From assembly GCF_002019635.1 (NCBI RefSeq), contig NZ_KV917372.1, forward strand, positions 496,001 through 560,000: DNA of 64,000 nt. Reading direction: 5' to 3'. Positions 18,405 through 27,129 of this stretch are shown piece by piece. The translations under genes and the position numbers were made by a program. The stretch's first letter is position 1. The number at the start of each line of letters is the position of its first letter. The notes under the pieces are model-generated. The model did not search any database. It had not been told where the DNA came from and was given only the letters and a program-made list of their open reading frames with translations. This DNA comes from Metabacillus halosaccharovorans. Its GTDB lineage: Bacteria; Bacillota; Bacilli; Bacillales; Bacillaceae.

Positions 18405-19378
18405 GAGAGCATTGGTTAGTTCAACCAGAATGGTTATGGAATCAACCTAATAAACATGATCCAACTTATGTTCATGAATGGGTACAATCCATTCATACGA
18501 TGAACACCCCACCTGAACTTCTCATTTATGGTGCACCATTATCACGTTCTTCCATCAGTGTATCAGGAGCATCTCTTTACCCGATGGAATTTCGTCGTAT
18601 TTGGAAAGGTTTTGCTACTTATAACATAGAGAAAAACATTGATCTTAGCTCGTTTCTTGTCGGGGATGCAGGAGATATCTCCATGCATACGACTGATATT
18701 TCTTTGTCACATGATCGAATCAAACAATCTACAACATTTCTTTGCTCAAAATATCCATACACACGAACATGTATGATCGGTGGAGATCATTCCACAACCG
18801 CTTGTGCAGTAAGAGGCATTCAACAGGCATTCCCTGATGAAACAATTGGTATTTTGCAGCTTGATACACACCTTGATGTAAGAGATCCTAAAATAATGGG
18901 ACCTTCAAATGGAACACCGATTAGGCAATTGATTGAAGAGAATATTGTAAAGGGAGAAAATATCGTTAATATTGGGCCACATGGTTATTATAATGCCAAG
19001 CCATTAGTTGATTTTGCCAATAAACACCATATTAAGATCATCACATTAAAAACAGCGCGAAAAGCAGGGGTTATACAAACTGTCCTTCATACCCTTAAAA
19101 CATTAAGCGAAAAAGTAGATCGCATTTATGTAACAGTAGATCTTGATGTGCTCGACATCTCTTTCGCCCCGGGTGTTCCCGCATCAACTCCAGGTGGAAT
19201 GACAACAGAAGAACTTTTTGATAGCTTACTCGAAATTGGAAGTCATGCGGCTGTTCAGCATATCGATTTTGTTTGCCTCGATCCTAGTAAAGACACGCCT
19301 GTAAATGAAACAGTTAAGATAGGTGGGTATGCCTGGATGCAGTTTGTTACAGGCTGTGTGTTAGGAAAGATATCTTGA
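18401..19378 (+). CDS. hutG: Formimidoylglutamase
   Basis: Splits N-formimidoyl-L-glutamate to glutamate and formamide, the last hut step in Bacillus. The 325-residue ureohydrolase-fold protein has binuclear Mn ligands in IGGDHSTTA, LQLDTHLDVRD and VDLDVLDISFAPG. The start at 18401 overlaps the hutI stop; AAGGTGG precedes it. The longer open frame from 18308 is inside hutI and is not used. No histidine permease gene (hutM) follows; another transporter set begins after a terminator. Confidence 0.96.
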   Translation: MREHWLVQPEWLWNQPNKHDPTYVHEWVQSIHTMNTPPELLIYGAPLSRSSISVSGASLYPMEFRRIWKGFATYNIEKNIDLSSFLVGDAGDISMHTTDISLSHDRIKQSTTFLCSKYPYTRTCMIGGDHSTTACAVRGIQQAFPDETIGILQLDTHLDVRDPKIMGPSNGTPIRQLIEENIVKGENIVNIGPHGYYNAKPLVDFANKHHIKIITLKTARKAGVIQTVLHTLKTLSEKVDRIYVTVDLDVLDISFAPGVPASTPGGMTTEELFDSLLEIGSHAAVQHIDFVCLDPSKDTPVNETVKIGGYAWMQFVTGCVLGKIS

Positions 19379-19388
19379 TACATGTTTT

Positions 19389-19419
19389 CAGTTCCCTTTT
19401 ATTGTGGAGCTGTTTTTTT
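19389..19419 (+). terminator. Terminator of the hut operon
   Basis: CAGTTCC and GGAGCTG pair over seven bases, followed by seven T. Confidence 0.8.
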
Positions 19420-19457
19420 ATGTCAAAAAACATTTGCTAACAAGATTATGAATAAAA

Positions 19458-19506
19458 CAATCGTTCTATGTAACATAATGCTACACATTTGTAGACTGAA
19501 CGATTG
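19458..19506 (+). promoter_or_regulatory. Candidate structured leader or operator before the BMP-type ABC genes
   Basis: CAATCGTTC and GAACGATTG form a perfect 9-bp outer stem. Inside lie two small hairpins, TATG-TAA-CATA and CTAC-six-base loop-GTAG, so the 49 bases can fold as a compact three-way junction. It lies 48 bases before the ABC ATPase start. It does not match the purine riboswitch consensus that I know. Each GAAC arm also resembles half of a PurR box, so a protein operator is an alternative. Confidence 0.45.
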
Positions 19507-19553
19507 AAACGTTGGATAATTTAGAAAATTAAAACTAATGAGGTGATGGATGA

Positions 19554-21092
19554 TTGCCAACTACTCAATTTGCAATTGAGATGACAAACATTGTCAAAAA
19601 ATTCGGCCCTGTTATCGCGAGTGATCATGTAAACTTTTCCGTAAAAAATGGTGAGATACATGCATTATTAGGTGAAAATGGAGCAGGAAAAAGCACAATC
19701 ATGAGTATGCTTTCAGGCACTTATAAAGCTGATAGTGGAACAATCATAGTCAATGGTTTACCATGTCAGATTCATTCTCCAAAAGAATCTATGAAGATGG
19801 GAATTGGAATGGTTCATCAAAACTTTCGATTAGTTCAGACTCTAACAGCTACTCAAAATATCATTCTCGGAGAAAAAGGTCAAATATGGCGGAGTACGTC
19901 TTGGATGAAAAGGAAATCAAAGGAGATTGAGCAAATTGCCGAGAAATATGGTTTAACATTCCCTACCAATGTTCCAATTTGGCAGCTTTCCGTTGGTGAA
20001 CAGCAGCGTGTAGAAATTGTTAAAATACTATACCTTGGGGCAGATATTATCATTTTTGACGAGCCAACATCTGTTTTAACACCAGCTGAAGCAGAGCAAT
20101 TATTTTTAACGATGCAGGAACTAAAACGGAATGGAAAAACGATGATTATTACAACACATAAGTTAAAAGAAGTAATGAAGGTTGCCGATCGCATCTCTGT
20201 TATGAGAAAAGGCAAAATGATCAAACATTTGTACAAAGAGGAAACGACTGTTCAGGAATTAGCCCAGTTAATGATCGGAAGAGAGGTAAAAAAGGGAATA
20301 ACTGTTGAGTCACATCCTATAGGAAAACCAATCCTCCAAGTGAATAAGCTCACCGTTCAAACCGTACAGGGCTCAAACGCTTTAAATCAGATCGATTTTA
20401 CCATACATGAACACGAGATTATTGGAATTGCCGGAGTCGCAGGCAATGGACAAAAAGAACTTGCAGAGGCATTAACAGGACTAATTCCCTGGAGCAGTGG
20501 AACTATCTTTTTTGAGGACGATCAAATAGTTAACCCCTCTATTCAGAGCTTAATTGATAAAGGAATCGCACATATACCTGAAGACCGTATGAAAAGTGGG
20601 CTCGCAGGAAGCTTAGGGATTGTTGAAAACTTACTGTTTAAATCTTATCGGTCAAAAAAACGAGCAACACTCGGATTACTAAAAAAGAAGCAAAATGAGC
20701 ATTGGGCTAGTGATCTGGTCAAGAACTTTGATGTTCGTACTTCTGATTTACATAGCCCTGTTCAGCAGCTTTCTGGAGGAAATCAACAAAAGCTCTTATT
20801 CGCAAGAGAAATTGATCAAAATCCAAAACTGATGATAGCTGTCCATCCTACACAAGGACTGGATGTAGGTGCTACAGAAGCTGTTCATCAAATGTTACTT
20901 GAGCTTCGACACTCAGGAGGGGCCATTCTGCTCATTTCTGAAGACTTAGATGAAGTGCTTTATCTTTCAGACAAAATCCTTGTTCTTTATAACGGAAGAA
21001 TAAATGGTGTCATTGAAAGGGGGAAGGAAGAAAAAGAATACATTGGTCAATTAATGGCTGGTTTAGACGCGATGGAAGGAGTTGTTTTATGA
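19554..21092 (+). CDS. ABC transporter ATP-binding protein, BMP/nucleoside type (NupO-like)
   Basis: A 512-residue double ATPase with two ABC domains, as in importers of nucleosides and simple sugars. Domain 1 has Walker A GENGAGKST, signature LSVGEQQRVEI and Walker B IIIFDEPTSV. Domain 2 has a degenerate Walker A (GVAGNGQKEL), signature LSGGNQQKLL and a Walker B region ending HPTQGLD, the normal pattern for the inactive half in this family. It starts with TTG after GAGGTGATGG. It is the first of four genes for one importer, overlapping the permease gene by four bases. Closest known model: NupNOPQ of Bacillus subtilis (guanosine uptake). Confidence 0.92.
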   Translation: MPTTQFAIEMTNIVKKFGPVIASDHVNFSVKNGEIHALLGENGAGKSTIMSMLSGTYKADSGTIIVNGLPCQIHSPKESMKMGIGMVHQNFRLVQTLTATQNIILGEKGQIWRSTSWMKRKSKEIEQIAEKYGLTFPTNVPIWQLSVGEQQRVEIVKILYLGADIIIFDEPTSVLTPAEAEQLFLTMQELKRNGKTMIITTHKLKEVMKVADRISVMRKGKMIKHLYKEETTVQELAQLMIGREVKKGITVESHPIGKPILQVNKLTVQTVQGSNALNQIDFTIHEHEIIGIAGVAGNGQKELAEALTGLIPWSSGTIFFEDDQIVNPSIQSLIDKGIAHIPEDRMKSGLAGSLGIVENLLFKSYRSKKRATLGLLKKKQNEHWASDLVKNFDVRTSDLHSPVQQLSGGNQQKLLFAREIDQNPKLMIAVHPTQGLDVGATEAVHQMLLELRHSGGAILLISEDLDEVLYLSDKILVLYNGRINGVIERGKEEKEYIGQLMAGLDAMEGVVL

Positions 21093-22216
21093 GTCAAAAA
21101 ACCTCAATTGAACAGACAGTCATAAATGGTAATAGCACGAATAAAAGACATGAACTACCATTCCGTTTTGAATATGATCCGGACAAAAAGTCACATAGCA
21201 TCCTTGTTCCAGTCCTTTCCATCATCGTAGCTTTAATGCTCTGTGGTCTCTTTATTCTATTAAATGGATTAAATCCAATAACGGTGTATTTGAAGATGCT
21301 ACAAGGTGCATTTGGTTCCAGCTTTGGAATTAGTGAAACCCTTGTAAAAGCAACACCACTCTTACTTTGTGGTCTTGGCGTCGCTATCGCGTACCGTATT
21401 TCGATTTGGAATATTGGAGCAGAGGGCCAATTTTTATTAGGTGCTATCGGTGCCACGGCAATTACTATTTATTTTCCACAGTTGCCGGGTGTTGTCTATA
21501 TCCCGCTTATGATTATCGTTGGTATTGTCTCAGGTGCATTGTGGGGCTTATTAACCGCTATTCCTCGTACATATTTTCAAGTAAATGAACTGATCACTTC
21601 TCTTATGCTGAATTATGTAGCACTTTTACTATTAGATTATTTTGTTTTTGGTCCATGGAGAGATCCAGAAGGCTTTAATTTTCCTGGAACACCTATGTTT
21701 GTTCCTTCTCAATTACTAGCGACGATTGGAGGTACAAGATTACACATCGGCTTATTTTTCGCTGTCATTGCTGTATTTCTCTCTGCTTTTTTCACATTAA
21801 AGACACGTTGGGGCTATGAGTTAAGGCTTTTAGGAGCGAATCCAACTGCAGCAAAATATGCAGGTATACGTATTAATAAGCATATTTTGATTGTCATGAT
21901 GATAAGTGGAGGATTAGCTGGCTTAGGAGGCATGGTGGAGGTGTCAGGAGTAGCTGGAAGGCTGATGTACGGAATCTCCCCCGGTTATGGGTATACCGCC
22001 ATTATCGTTGCATGGCTTGCAAAACTAAATCCATTCGCTATGATTCTTTCTTCTGTTTTTATCGGTGGTTTGATCGTTGGTGGATACAGTGTTCAAACAA
22101 TAGGATTGCCGTCATCTTTATCGTTCATGCTACAAGGAGCCATTTTATTTTGTTTAATAGGTGGAGAAATGATCAGCAAATATCGCGTAAAAAAAGTATA
22201 TAAAGAAAATTCATAG
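21089..22216 (+). CDS. ABC transporter permease, BMP/nucleoside type (NupP-like)
   Basis: A 375-residue membrane permease of the BPD_transp_2 (RbsC/NupP) family with about nine to ten helices after a hydrophilic N-terminal stretch of about 40 residues. The family blocks GIAYRISIWNIGAEGQFL-type (here VAIAYRISIWNIGAEGQ), NELITSLMLNYVA and RLLGANPTAAKYAGI are present. The GANP loop contacts the ATPase. It pairs with the second permease downstream as a heterodimer. Confidence 0.93.
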   Translation: MSQKTSIEQTVINGNSTNKRHELPFRFEYDPDKKSHSILVPVLSIIVALMLCGLFILLNGLNPITVYLKMLQGAFGSSFGISETLVKATPLLLCGLGVAIAYRISIWNIGAEGQFLLGAIGATAITIYFPQLPGVVYIPLMIIVGIVSGALWGLLTAIPRTYFQVNELITSLMLNYVALLLLDYFVFGPWRDPEGFNFPGTPMFVPSQLLATIGGTRLHIGLFFAVIAVFLSAFFTLKTRWGYELRLLGANPTAAKYAGIRINKHILIVMMISGGLAGLGGMVEVSGVAGRLMYGISPGYGYTAIIVAWLAKLNPFAMILSSVFIGGLIVGGYSVQTIGLPSSLSFMLQGAILFCLIGGEMISKYRVKKVYKENS

Positions 22217-22239
22217 AGTACTAGAAAGGAGGGATTGAC

Positions 22240-23169
22240 ATGGATGTAACCGTGCTTTTATTAACAGCTGCTATATCTTCCGGAACACCCTTACTCTTTG
22301 CTGTACTTGGGGGAATATTGAGTGAAAAGGCCGGTGTTATCCATTTAGGTACAGAGGGCATAATGCTCATTGGCGCCGTAACATCCAGTATTATTTTTCT
22401 TCAAACAGAAAGCTTGATTATTACATTTTTCGGTGCTTTGTTAGCTTCAGCAGTGCTAGGGCTTATCCATGCATTTTTGTGTATTACCCTGCGCGCAAAC
22501 CAGATTGTAAGCGGACTTGCAATTACTCTTTTTGGAACTGGTATGAGTGCTTACCTAGGAAAAGCTGTAGCTGGTGTTGCTTTATCAATATCCGTTCCAC
22601 ACGTCCCATTAACCTGGCTTGAAATCATCCCAGTTTTAGGACGTATTTTTTCTAATCTTGATCTCTTTATTTGGATGAGTATCGGTTTAGCTGTCCTTCT
22701 GTACCTTTATATGTATAAAACTTCTTTGGGTCTTCACCTTAAAGCAGTTGGTGATAGCCCATCCACCTCAGATGTGATGGGAATATCAGTTATCGGATTT
22801 CGATATATCCATGTTATTGTTGGCTCTATGCTCATGGGGCTTTCAGGCTTTTATTTAATTATGGCATACTCTCCTAACTGGATTGAAGGAATGACAGCCG
22901 GGAGAGGATGGATTGCCATTGCCTTAATTATCTTTGCGAGGTGGAATCCATTATATGCACTAGCCTGTGCCTACTTTTTTGGAGGATTAGATGCACTTGG
23001 GTTTAGAATTCAATTATTCGATATTGGCATACCTTCATATTTTTTAAAAATGATTCCGTATCTCTCTACAATTCTGGTCCTTATGTTTATCGGCTGGAAA
23101 AATAGACATAAACCACCGATTGAACCAAAAGCATTGGGACTACCATATTTTCGTGAACAGCGTTTTTAA
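22240..23169 (+). CDS. ABC transporter permease, BMP/nucleoside type (NupQ-like)
   Basis: The second, shorter permease (309 residues) of the same importer. Conserved blocks are LGGILSEKAGVIHLGTEGIM near the start, TLRANQIVSGLAI and LKAVGDSPSTSDVMGI for ATPase contact. It lies 23 bases after the first permease with a good AGGAGG site. Together with the preceding two genes and the lipoprotein it makes a complete importer. Confidence 0.93.
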   Translation: MDVTVLLLTAAISSGTPLLFAVLGGILSEKAGVIHLGTEGIMLIGAVTSSIIFLQTESLIITFFGALLASAVLGLIHAFLCITLRANQIVSGLAITLFGTGMSAYLGKAVAGVALSISVPHVPLTWLEIIPVLGRIFSNLDLFIWMSIGLAVLLYLYMYKTSLGLHLKAVGDSPSTSDVMGISVIGFRYIHVIVGSMLMGLSGFYLIMAYSPNWIEGMTAGRGWIAIALIIFARWNPLYALACAYFFGGLDALGFRIQLFDIGIPSYFLKMIPYLSTILVLMFIGWKNRHKPPIEPKALGLPYFREQRF

Positions 23170-23184
23170 TTCTATTTGTCTATT

Positions 23185-23196
23185 AAAGGAGGTGAT
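23185..23196 (+). promoter_or_regulatory. Orphan perfect Shine-Dalgarno sequence before the BMP lipoprotein gene
   Basis: AAAGGAGGTGAT is a full match to the 3' end of 16S rRNA but no start codon and frame follow it: the next codons reach TAA within a few bases. The real ribosome site of the lipoprotein (GGGGG) is about 50 bases further. Such orphan sites can protect mRNA 5' ends by ribosome binding, as known for the cry3A leader. Confidence 0.5.
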
Positions 23197-23246
23197 AATT
23201 CCTTAAAAAACCAGTAATTTCATTTTAAAATCTAAGGGGGATTTAG

Positions 23247-24374
23247 ATGAAGATAAAATGGCTAGGAATGATCGTGCTTGTAATCATTTTTTTCATGTTT
23301 GCGGCTTGTTCTCAAGAAAGCTCTCAACCTGCAGAATCATCGCCGCCAGAAGAAGAAACAGAAGCTTCAACGGAAACAACAGAAATGCCAAGAGTTGCCT
23401 TTGTCTATATTGGTGTGCCTGGAGATGGCGGTTGGACATTTGAACATGATAAAGGAAGACAAGTAGTTGATGAAGCATTCGGAATCACCTCAACAACTGT
23501 AGAAAATGTACCAGAAGGCCCTGATGCTGAGCGTGTCATCGAGGAGCTCGCTCAAGATCATGACGTTATCTTTACAACAAGCTTTGGGTATATGGATCCA
23601 ACTGTAAATGTAGCGAAAAAATACCCAGATGTTGTCTTCATGCATGCAACCGGATATAAAATAGAAGACAATTTAGGTACATATCAAGGTAAAGGCTATC
23701 AACCAGGCTATTTAGCCGGAATAGCAGCAGGAAATTTAACGGAAAACAACAAAATTGGCTATGTTGGCGCATTTCCAATTCCAGAGGTTATTTACACAAT
23801 AAACGCCTTTACATTAGGAGCTCAAAGTGTAAATCCTGATATTGAGGTATCTGTTGTTTGGAGCAATACTTGGTTTGATCCGGCTACTGAGAGACAAGCA
23901 GCTATTACTTTACTAGATGAGGGAGTCGATGTTCTCGCAAACTATCAAGATTCCCCTGCAGGTATCCAAGCTGCTGCTGAGCGGGGAGTTTGGGGAATGG
24001 GGAATGACTCTGATATGAATAAATACGCTCCTGATACGTATGTGACAAACCCAACACTAAACTGGGGACCATATTATGTAGATGTTGTCCAAAGCATAAT
24101 CGATGGTACTTGGGAACCAGGTTCATACTATGGCGGTTTAAAGGAGGAAATGGTCGACCTTGCACCATATGGAAAGAATGTTCCACAAGATGTTCAAGCT
24201 GCTGTGGAAGAGAAAAAACAAGAGATCATCGATGGTAGTTTAGAAGTTTTCACCGGGCCAATCACCGACCAAACTGGAGAAGTAAAGCTGAATGAAGGTG
24301 AAACCATGCCATTAGAAGATATATTAAGCATGAATTGGTTTGTGAAAGGTGTAAAAGGTACGATTCCGGAATAA
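23247..24374 (+). CDS. BMP-family substrate-binding lipoprotein
   Basis: A 375-residue extracellular binding protein. A signal peptide (IVLVIIFFMFAAC) ends in a lipobox with the acylated Cys at residue 20, followed by a Ser/Glu/Thr-rich linker. The mature part has the BMP (basic membrane protein/PnrA) pattern: VAFVYIGVPGDGGWTFEHDKG, DVIFTTSFGYMDP, GYQPGYLAGIAAG, KIGYVGAFPIPEV and GVDVLANYQDSPAG. Family members bind purine nucleosides and related compounds. It completes the importer and is followed directly by the Rieske oxygenase gene. Confidence 0.93.
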   Translation: MKIKWLGMIVLVIIFFMFAACSQESSQPAESSPPEEETEASTETTEMPRVAFVYIGVPGDGGWTFEHDKGRQVVDEAFGITSTTVENVPEGPDAERVIEELAQDHDVIFTTSFGYMDPTVNVAKKYPDVVFMHATGYKIEDNLGTYQGKGYQPGYLAGIAAGNLTENNKIGYVGAFPIPEVIYTINAFTLGAQSVNPDIEVSVVWSNTWFDPATERQAAITLLDEGVDVLANYQDSPAGIQAAAERGVWGMGNDSDMNKYAPDTYVTNPTLNWGPYYVDVVQSIIDGTWEPGSYYGGLKEEMVDLAPYGKNVPQDVQAAVEEKKQEIIDGSLEVFTGPITDQTGEVKLNEGETMPLEDILSMNWFVKGVKGTIPE

Positions 24375-24389
24375 GAAAGGATGACAACA

Positions 24390-25373
24390 TTGATTGTAAA
24401 AGACCCAGTATTAATTCATCTATGGCATCCGGTATTATTGTCAAATGAATTAAATGAACAGCCTAAAGCTATTGAAATATTAGGAGAAAAAGTTGTGGTT
24501 TTTCGAACCTCTCAAGGTGTTTATGCCTTTAAAGATTTATGTATTCACCGGGGCGTTCCGCTTTCTCTCGGGAAAGTCGTCAATGATGAGATTATATGCC
24601 CTTACCATGGATGGACATATAATAGTTGTGGTACATGTACACGTATACCTGCCTTACCTGAAGGAAAAGCTATTCCGACAAAAGCAAAAACCATTACCTA
24701 TTATTGTACTGAAGAGCTTGGTTTCATATGGGTTTGTTTAGGAGAACCGGATATGTCAAAGCCAAAAATTGGTGAACTAACATCTGACCGTTCTCAAAAT
24801 AATCAGGTAAAAATGGGTCCATATGAATTGGAAGCAGCAGGTCCAAGAGTGATTGAAAACTTTTTAGATGTTTCCCATTTAATGTTTGTCCATGAAGGAT
24901 TATTAGGTGATAGTCAATTTCCGGAAATTAGTGACTACCAGGTTTATCAAAAAGACGGTGTCCTGATATCTGATGAAATTGATATTTATCAGCCTGATCC
25001 TGACGGGAGAGGCCATGGTGTACATGCAAAATACACATACAAAGTGTTTCAACCCTTATGTGCCGGATTTAGAAAAAGCATTGATGATTCAGACGAATTC
25101 TTTGATTTATATCTTATTGTTTTACCCATAAATGAAAAGAAAAGCAAAGCATATATGGTCATGGAGCGAAATTATGCACTTGAGGAGGATGAAAATATAT
25201 TTATACAATTTCAGGATCTATTAATCGAGCAAGATCGCATAATTGTCGAAAACCAAAAGCCTGAATTGTTGCCTTTGGACCTTCAAGCCGAATTGCACTT
25301 GAAGAGTGACCGTGTGAGCATTGCTTATCGAAAGTTCCTGATGGAAGTAGGACTAACGTTTGGAACAGAGTAA
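24390..25373 (+). CDS. Rieske [2Fe-2S] non-haem iron oxygenase
   Basis: A 327-residue oxygenase subunit of the PaO/vanillate-demethylase-like group. The Rieske cluster ligands are Cys51-x-His53 (LCIHRG) and Cys70-x-x-His73 (CPYHGW). The mononuclear iron ligands are in FLDVSHLMFVHEG (His163, His168) with a C-terminal carboxylate region LIEQDRIIVENQ. Family relatives include O- and N-demethylases (vanillate, methylxanthine) and HpxD of purine breakdown. TTG at 24390 is preferred, with AAAGG nine bases before; the ATG at 24381 is too close to that site. It follows the BMP lipoprotein at 15 bases, so the importer probably brings in its substrate. No reductase partner is encoded nearby. Confidence 0.9.
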   Translation: MIVKDPVLIHLWHPVLLSNELNEQPKAIEILGEKVVVFRTSQGVYAFKDLCIHRGVPLSLGKVVNDEIICPYHGWTYNSCGTCTRIPALPEGKAIPTKAKTITYYCTEELGFIWVCLGEPDMSKPKIGELTSDRSQNNQVKMGPYELEAAGPRVIENFLDVSHLMFVHEGLLGDSQFPEISDYQVYQKDGVLISDEIDIYQPDPDGRGHGVHAKYTYKVFQPLCAGFRKSIDDSDEFFDLYLIVLPINEKKSKAYMVMERNYALEEDENIFIQFQDLLIEQDRIIVENQKPELLPLDLQAELHLKSDRVSIAYRKFLMEVGLTFGTE

Positions 25374-25413
25374 GCTAAATAGAATCTAAAAAAATAGTAT
25401 GAAAAACTAATTG

Positions 25414-25442
25414 AGAACTTCCAGAAATGGTTGTTCTTTTTT
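25414..25442 (+). terminator. Probable terminator after the Rieske gene
   Basis: AGAAC-TT-CC and GG-TT-GTTCT pair with a two-base internal mismatch and are followed by six T. Confidence 0.5.
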
Positions 25443-25445
25443 AAG

Positions 25446-25855
25446 GGTTTATGTCGTTTTATGTCTAATCGAAAATAAAGTACGGAAAATAGTAAATAAA
25501 TATTCAGAATAGACAATAACCACTCAAAATCGAAAATATCCCAGCAAAATCGAGAATAAGCTCGTATACTAATTTTCCTTCGACAAAAAATATACATGAT
25601 CATGATCAACTAGATACTTTAGAACCAAAAATAAAAATATAATACTAGTATTTCAGTCAAATTACCTGTTTTCTATCTCTCGTCACATCCTTTTTTACTA
25701 TAAAAATATAATATTAAAGATAGAAACAACCATATTTTAATTCAATAAGATCTGCTAATAATGTCAAAATGATAGGATTTCTCTGCTATTAAAACAAAAT
25801 TAATATCACAGTACAATAACAATATAAATCTATAAAATATGGGAGGAATGTAATA
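25446..25855. other. AT-rich non-coding gap before the M14 peptidase
   Basis: No gene is visible in these 410 bases. They hold a 12-bp palindrome TGATCATGATCA (25597-25608), two copies of TAAAAATATAATA (25632-25644, 25701-25713) and an inverted pair TTTCTATCT/AGATAGAAA (25670-25678, 25718-25726). Some may be promoter or operator parts for the secreted peptidase. The ribosome site GGGAGG is at the end. Confidence 0.45.
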
Positions 25856-26920
25856 ATGAATCTAAAAAAGAAAGTAATATCTGTGTCACTATCAAGTCTA
25901 TTAGCTTTTGGCGCAATGACAGTTGTTTCTTTACCAGCCGGTGCAGTCGGTAATGGGCCAAACACTGGTAATGGATCCATCCAAACATCCATTCTACATA
26001 CATATGATAGTTTAGTGGAGTATTTAAAAACGCAGGATAACAAGCAGGATAAAATGGAGCTTGAAGTCATTGGTCAAACGGTCAAAGGCAGAGATATCTA
26101 CATGGCGAAATACATTTCAAATCCCCAAAATCCAACTATTTTATTTCTAACACAGCAACATGGAAATGAGCAGTTGACAACAGAAGGAGCACTTGAATTT
26201 ATTAAACACTTGGGAACAAATAAAACCAAAGGTGTATTAGATAATGTGAATATCCTAATCATTCCGATGCTTAATGCAGATGGAGCAATGGGAGACGTTA
26301 ACTTTTCATTGGATGATTACTTAGCTGATGGAGATCGTCACTTAACTCGTTATAATGCCAATAATGTTGATTTAAACCGTGAACATGATAAAGTTCCAAG
26401 TGAAATGGAACCAGAGGCAAGGGTTCTACATGAAAATGTTTTTGCAAAGTACAACATTGATTATATGATCGACCTTCACCATCAAGGTACTCGAAGTGAA
26501 ACTGAAGGTGAGCTTGTATCCGGTTCAATTTTGTATCCGACAAATGCTAACGTAAAACCTGAAGTCCTAGAGGGCTCGAAAAAACTAGGTTCAGTTGTCT
26601 ATCATGCCCTTGAGAATACCGGATGGGGTCATATTGGAAAATACAATGGGGGTAACGGTGAAAATATAGGACGTAATGGTGCAGCAGTTCGATATGACAT
26701 CTCTACGCTATTATTTGAAATGCGTGGAATGTCAGATCATTATATTGAATCTTACGCTCTTGGCCAAAAAAGCAATGGATATTTAATTAAACAAACAATT
26801 TCAACATTAGATACTACTGTCAGAGCCATTGCAGATGGTTCAATTGATACCGCAGATACGAGTTTTTGGGACACTTTGCCAACACAGACAAATCGTCCAA
26901 ATGAAGAATCTGACGAATGA
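25856..26920 (+). CDS. Secreted M14-family zinc carboxypeptidase
   Basis: A 354-residue exported protein with a signal peptide (KKKVISVSLSSLLAFGAMTVV, cleavage after about residue 31). The zinc ligands of M14 peptidases are in QQHGNEQLTTEG (His and Glu, about 101-104) and IDLHHQG (about residue 205); the substrate-binding NNVDLNRE and the catalytic Glu in LLFEMRG are also there. It removes C-terminal amino acids from peptides or acts on cell-wall peptides. It has its own long upstream region and a strong terminator, so it is a single-gene unit. Confidence 0.9.
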   Translation: MNLKKKVISVSLSSLLAFGAMTVVSLPAGAVGNGPNTGNGSIQTSILHTYDSLVEYLKTQDNKQDKMELEVIGQTVKGRDIYMAKYISNPQNPTILFLTQQHGNEQLTTEGALEFIKHLGTNKTKGVLDNVNILIIPMLNADGAMGDVNFSLDDYLADGDRHLTRYNANNVDLNREHDKVPSEMEPEARVLHENVFAKYNIDYMIDLHHQGTRSETEGELVSGSILYPTNANVKPEVLEGSKKLGSVVYHALENTGWGHIGKYNGGNGENIGRNGAAVRYDISTLLFEMRGMSDHYIESYALGQKSNGYLIKQTISTLDTTVRAIADGSIDTADTSFWDTLPTQTNRPNEESDE

Positions 26921-26932
26921 TAAAACCTGATA

Positions 26933-26966
26933 TGAGCACATCCACTATATAGGATGTGCTCATTTT
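26933..26966 (+). terminator. Terminator after the M14 peptidase gene
   Basis: TGAGCACATCC and GGATGTGCTCA form a perfect 11-bp stem followed by TTTT. Confidence 0.9.
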
Positions 26967-27129
26967 GTAAGTTTGATAGAATCATGTAAATTCGATAACA
27001 TCCAACCGAAAAAATACAAAACACTATGTCGAAATATCTAACATTTCATTTGACAAGCTTAATATAACCTATGGTAGTATAATGATGTGCTTTTTATACA
27101 CAAATTTACCAAAAAAAGGGGGCAACACT

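Noticed and set aside
19458-19506. Purine riboswitch before the nucleoside-type importer
   Set aside because: The conserved junction and loop bases of purine riboswitches are absent and the helices are too short; only an unnamed structure is claimed.
25325-25609. Minus-strand frame of 94 codons behind the Rieske gene
   Set aside because: Overlaps the end of the oxygenase gene, has biased Phe/Tyr/Ser composition and no ribosome site.
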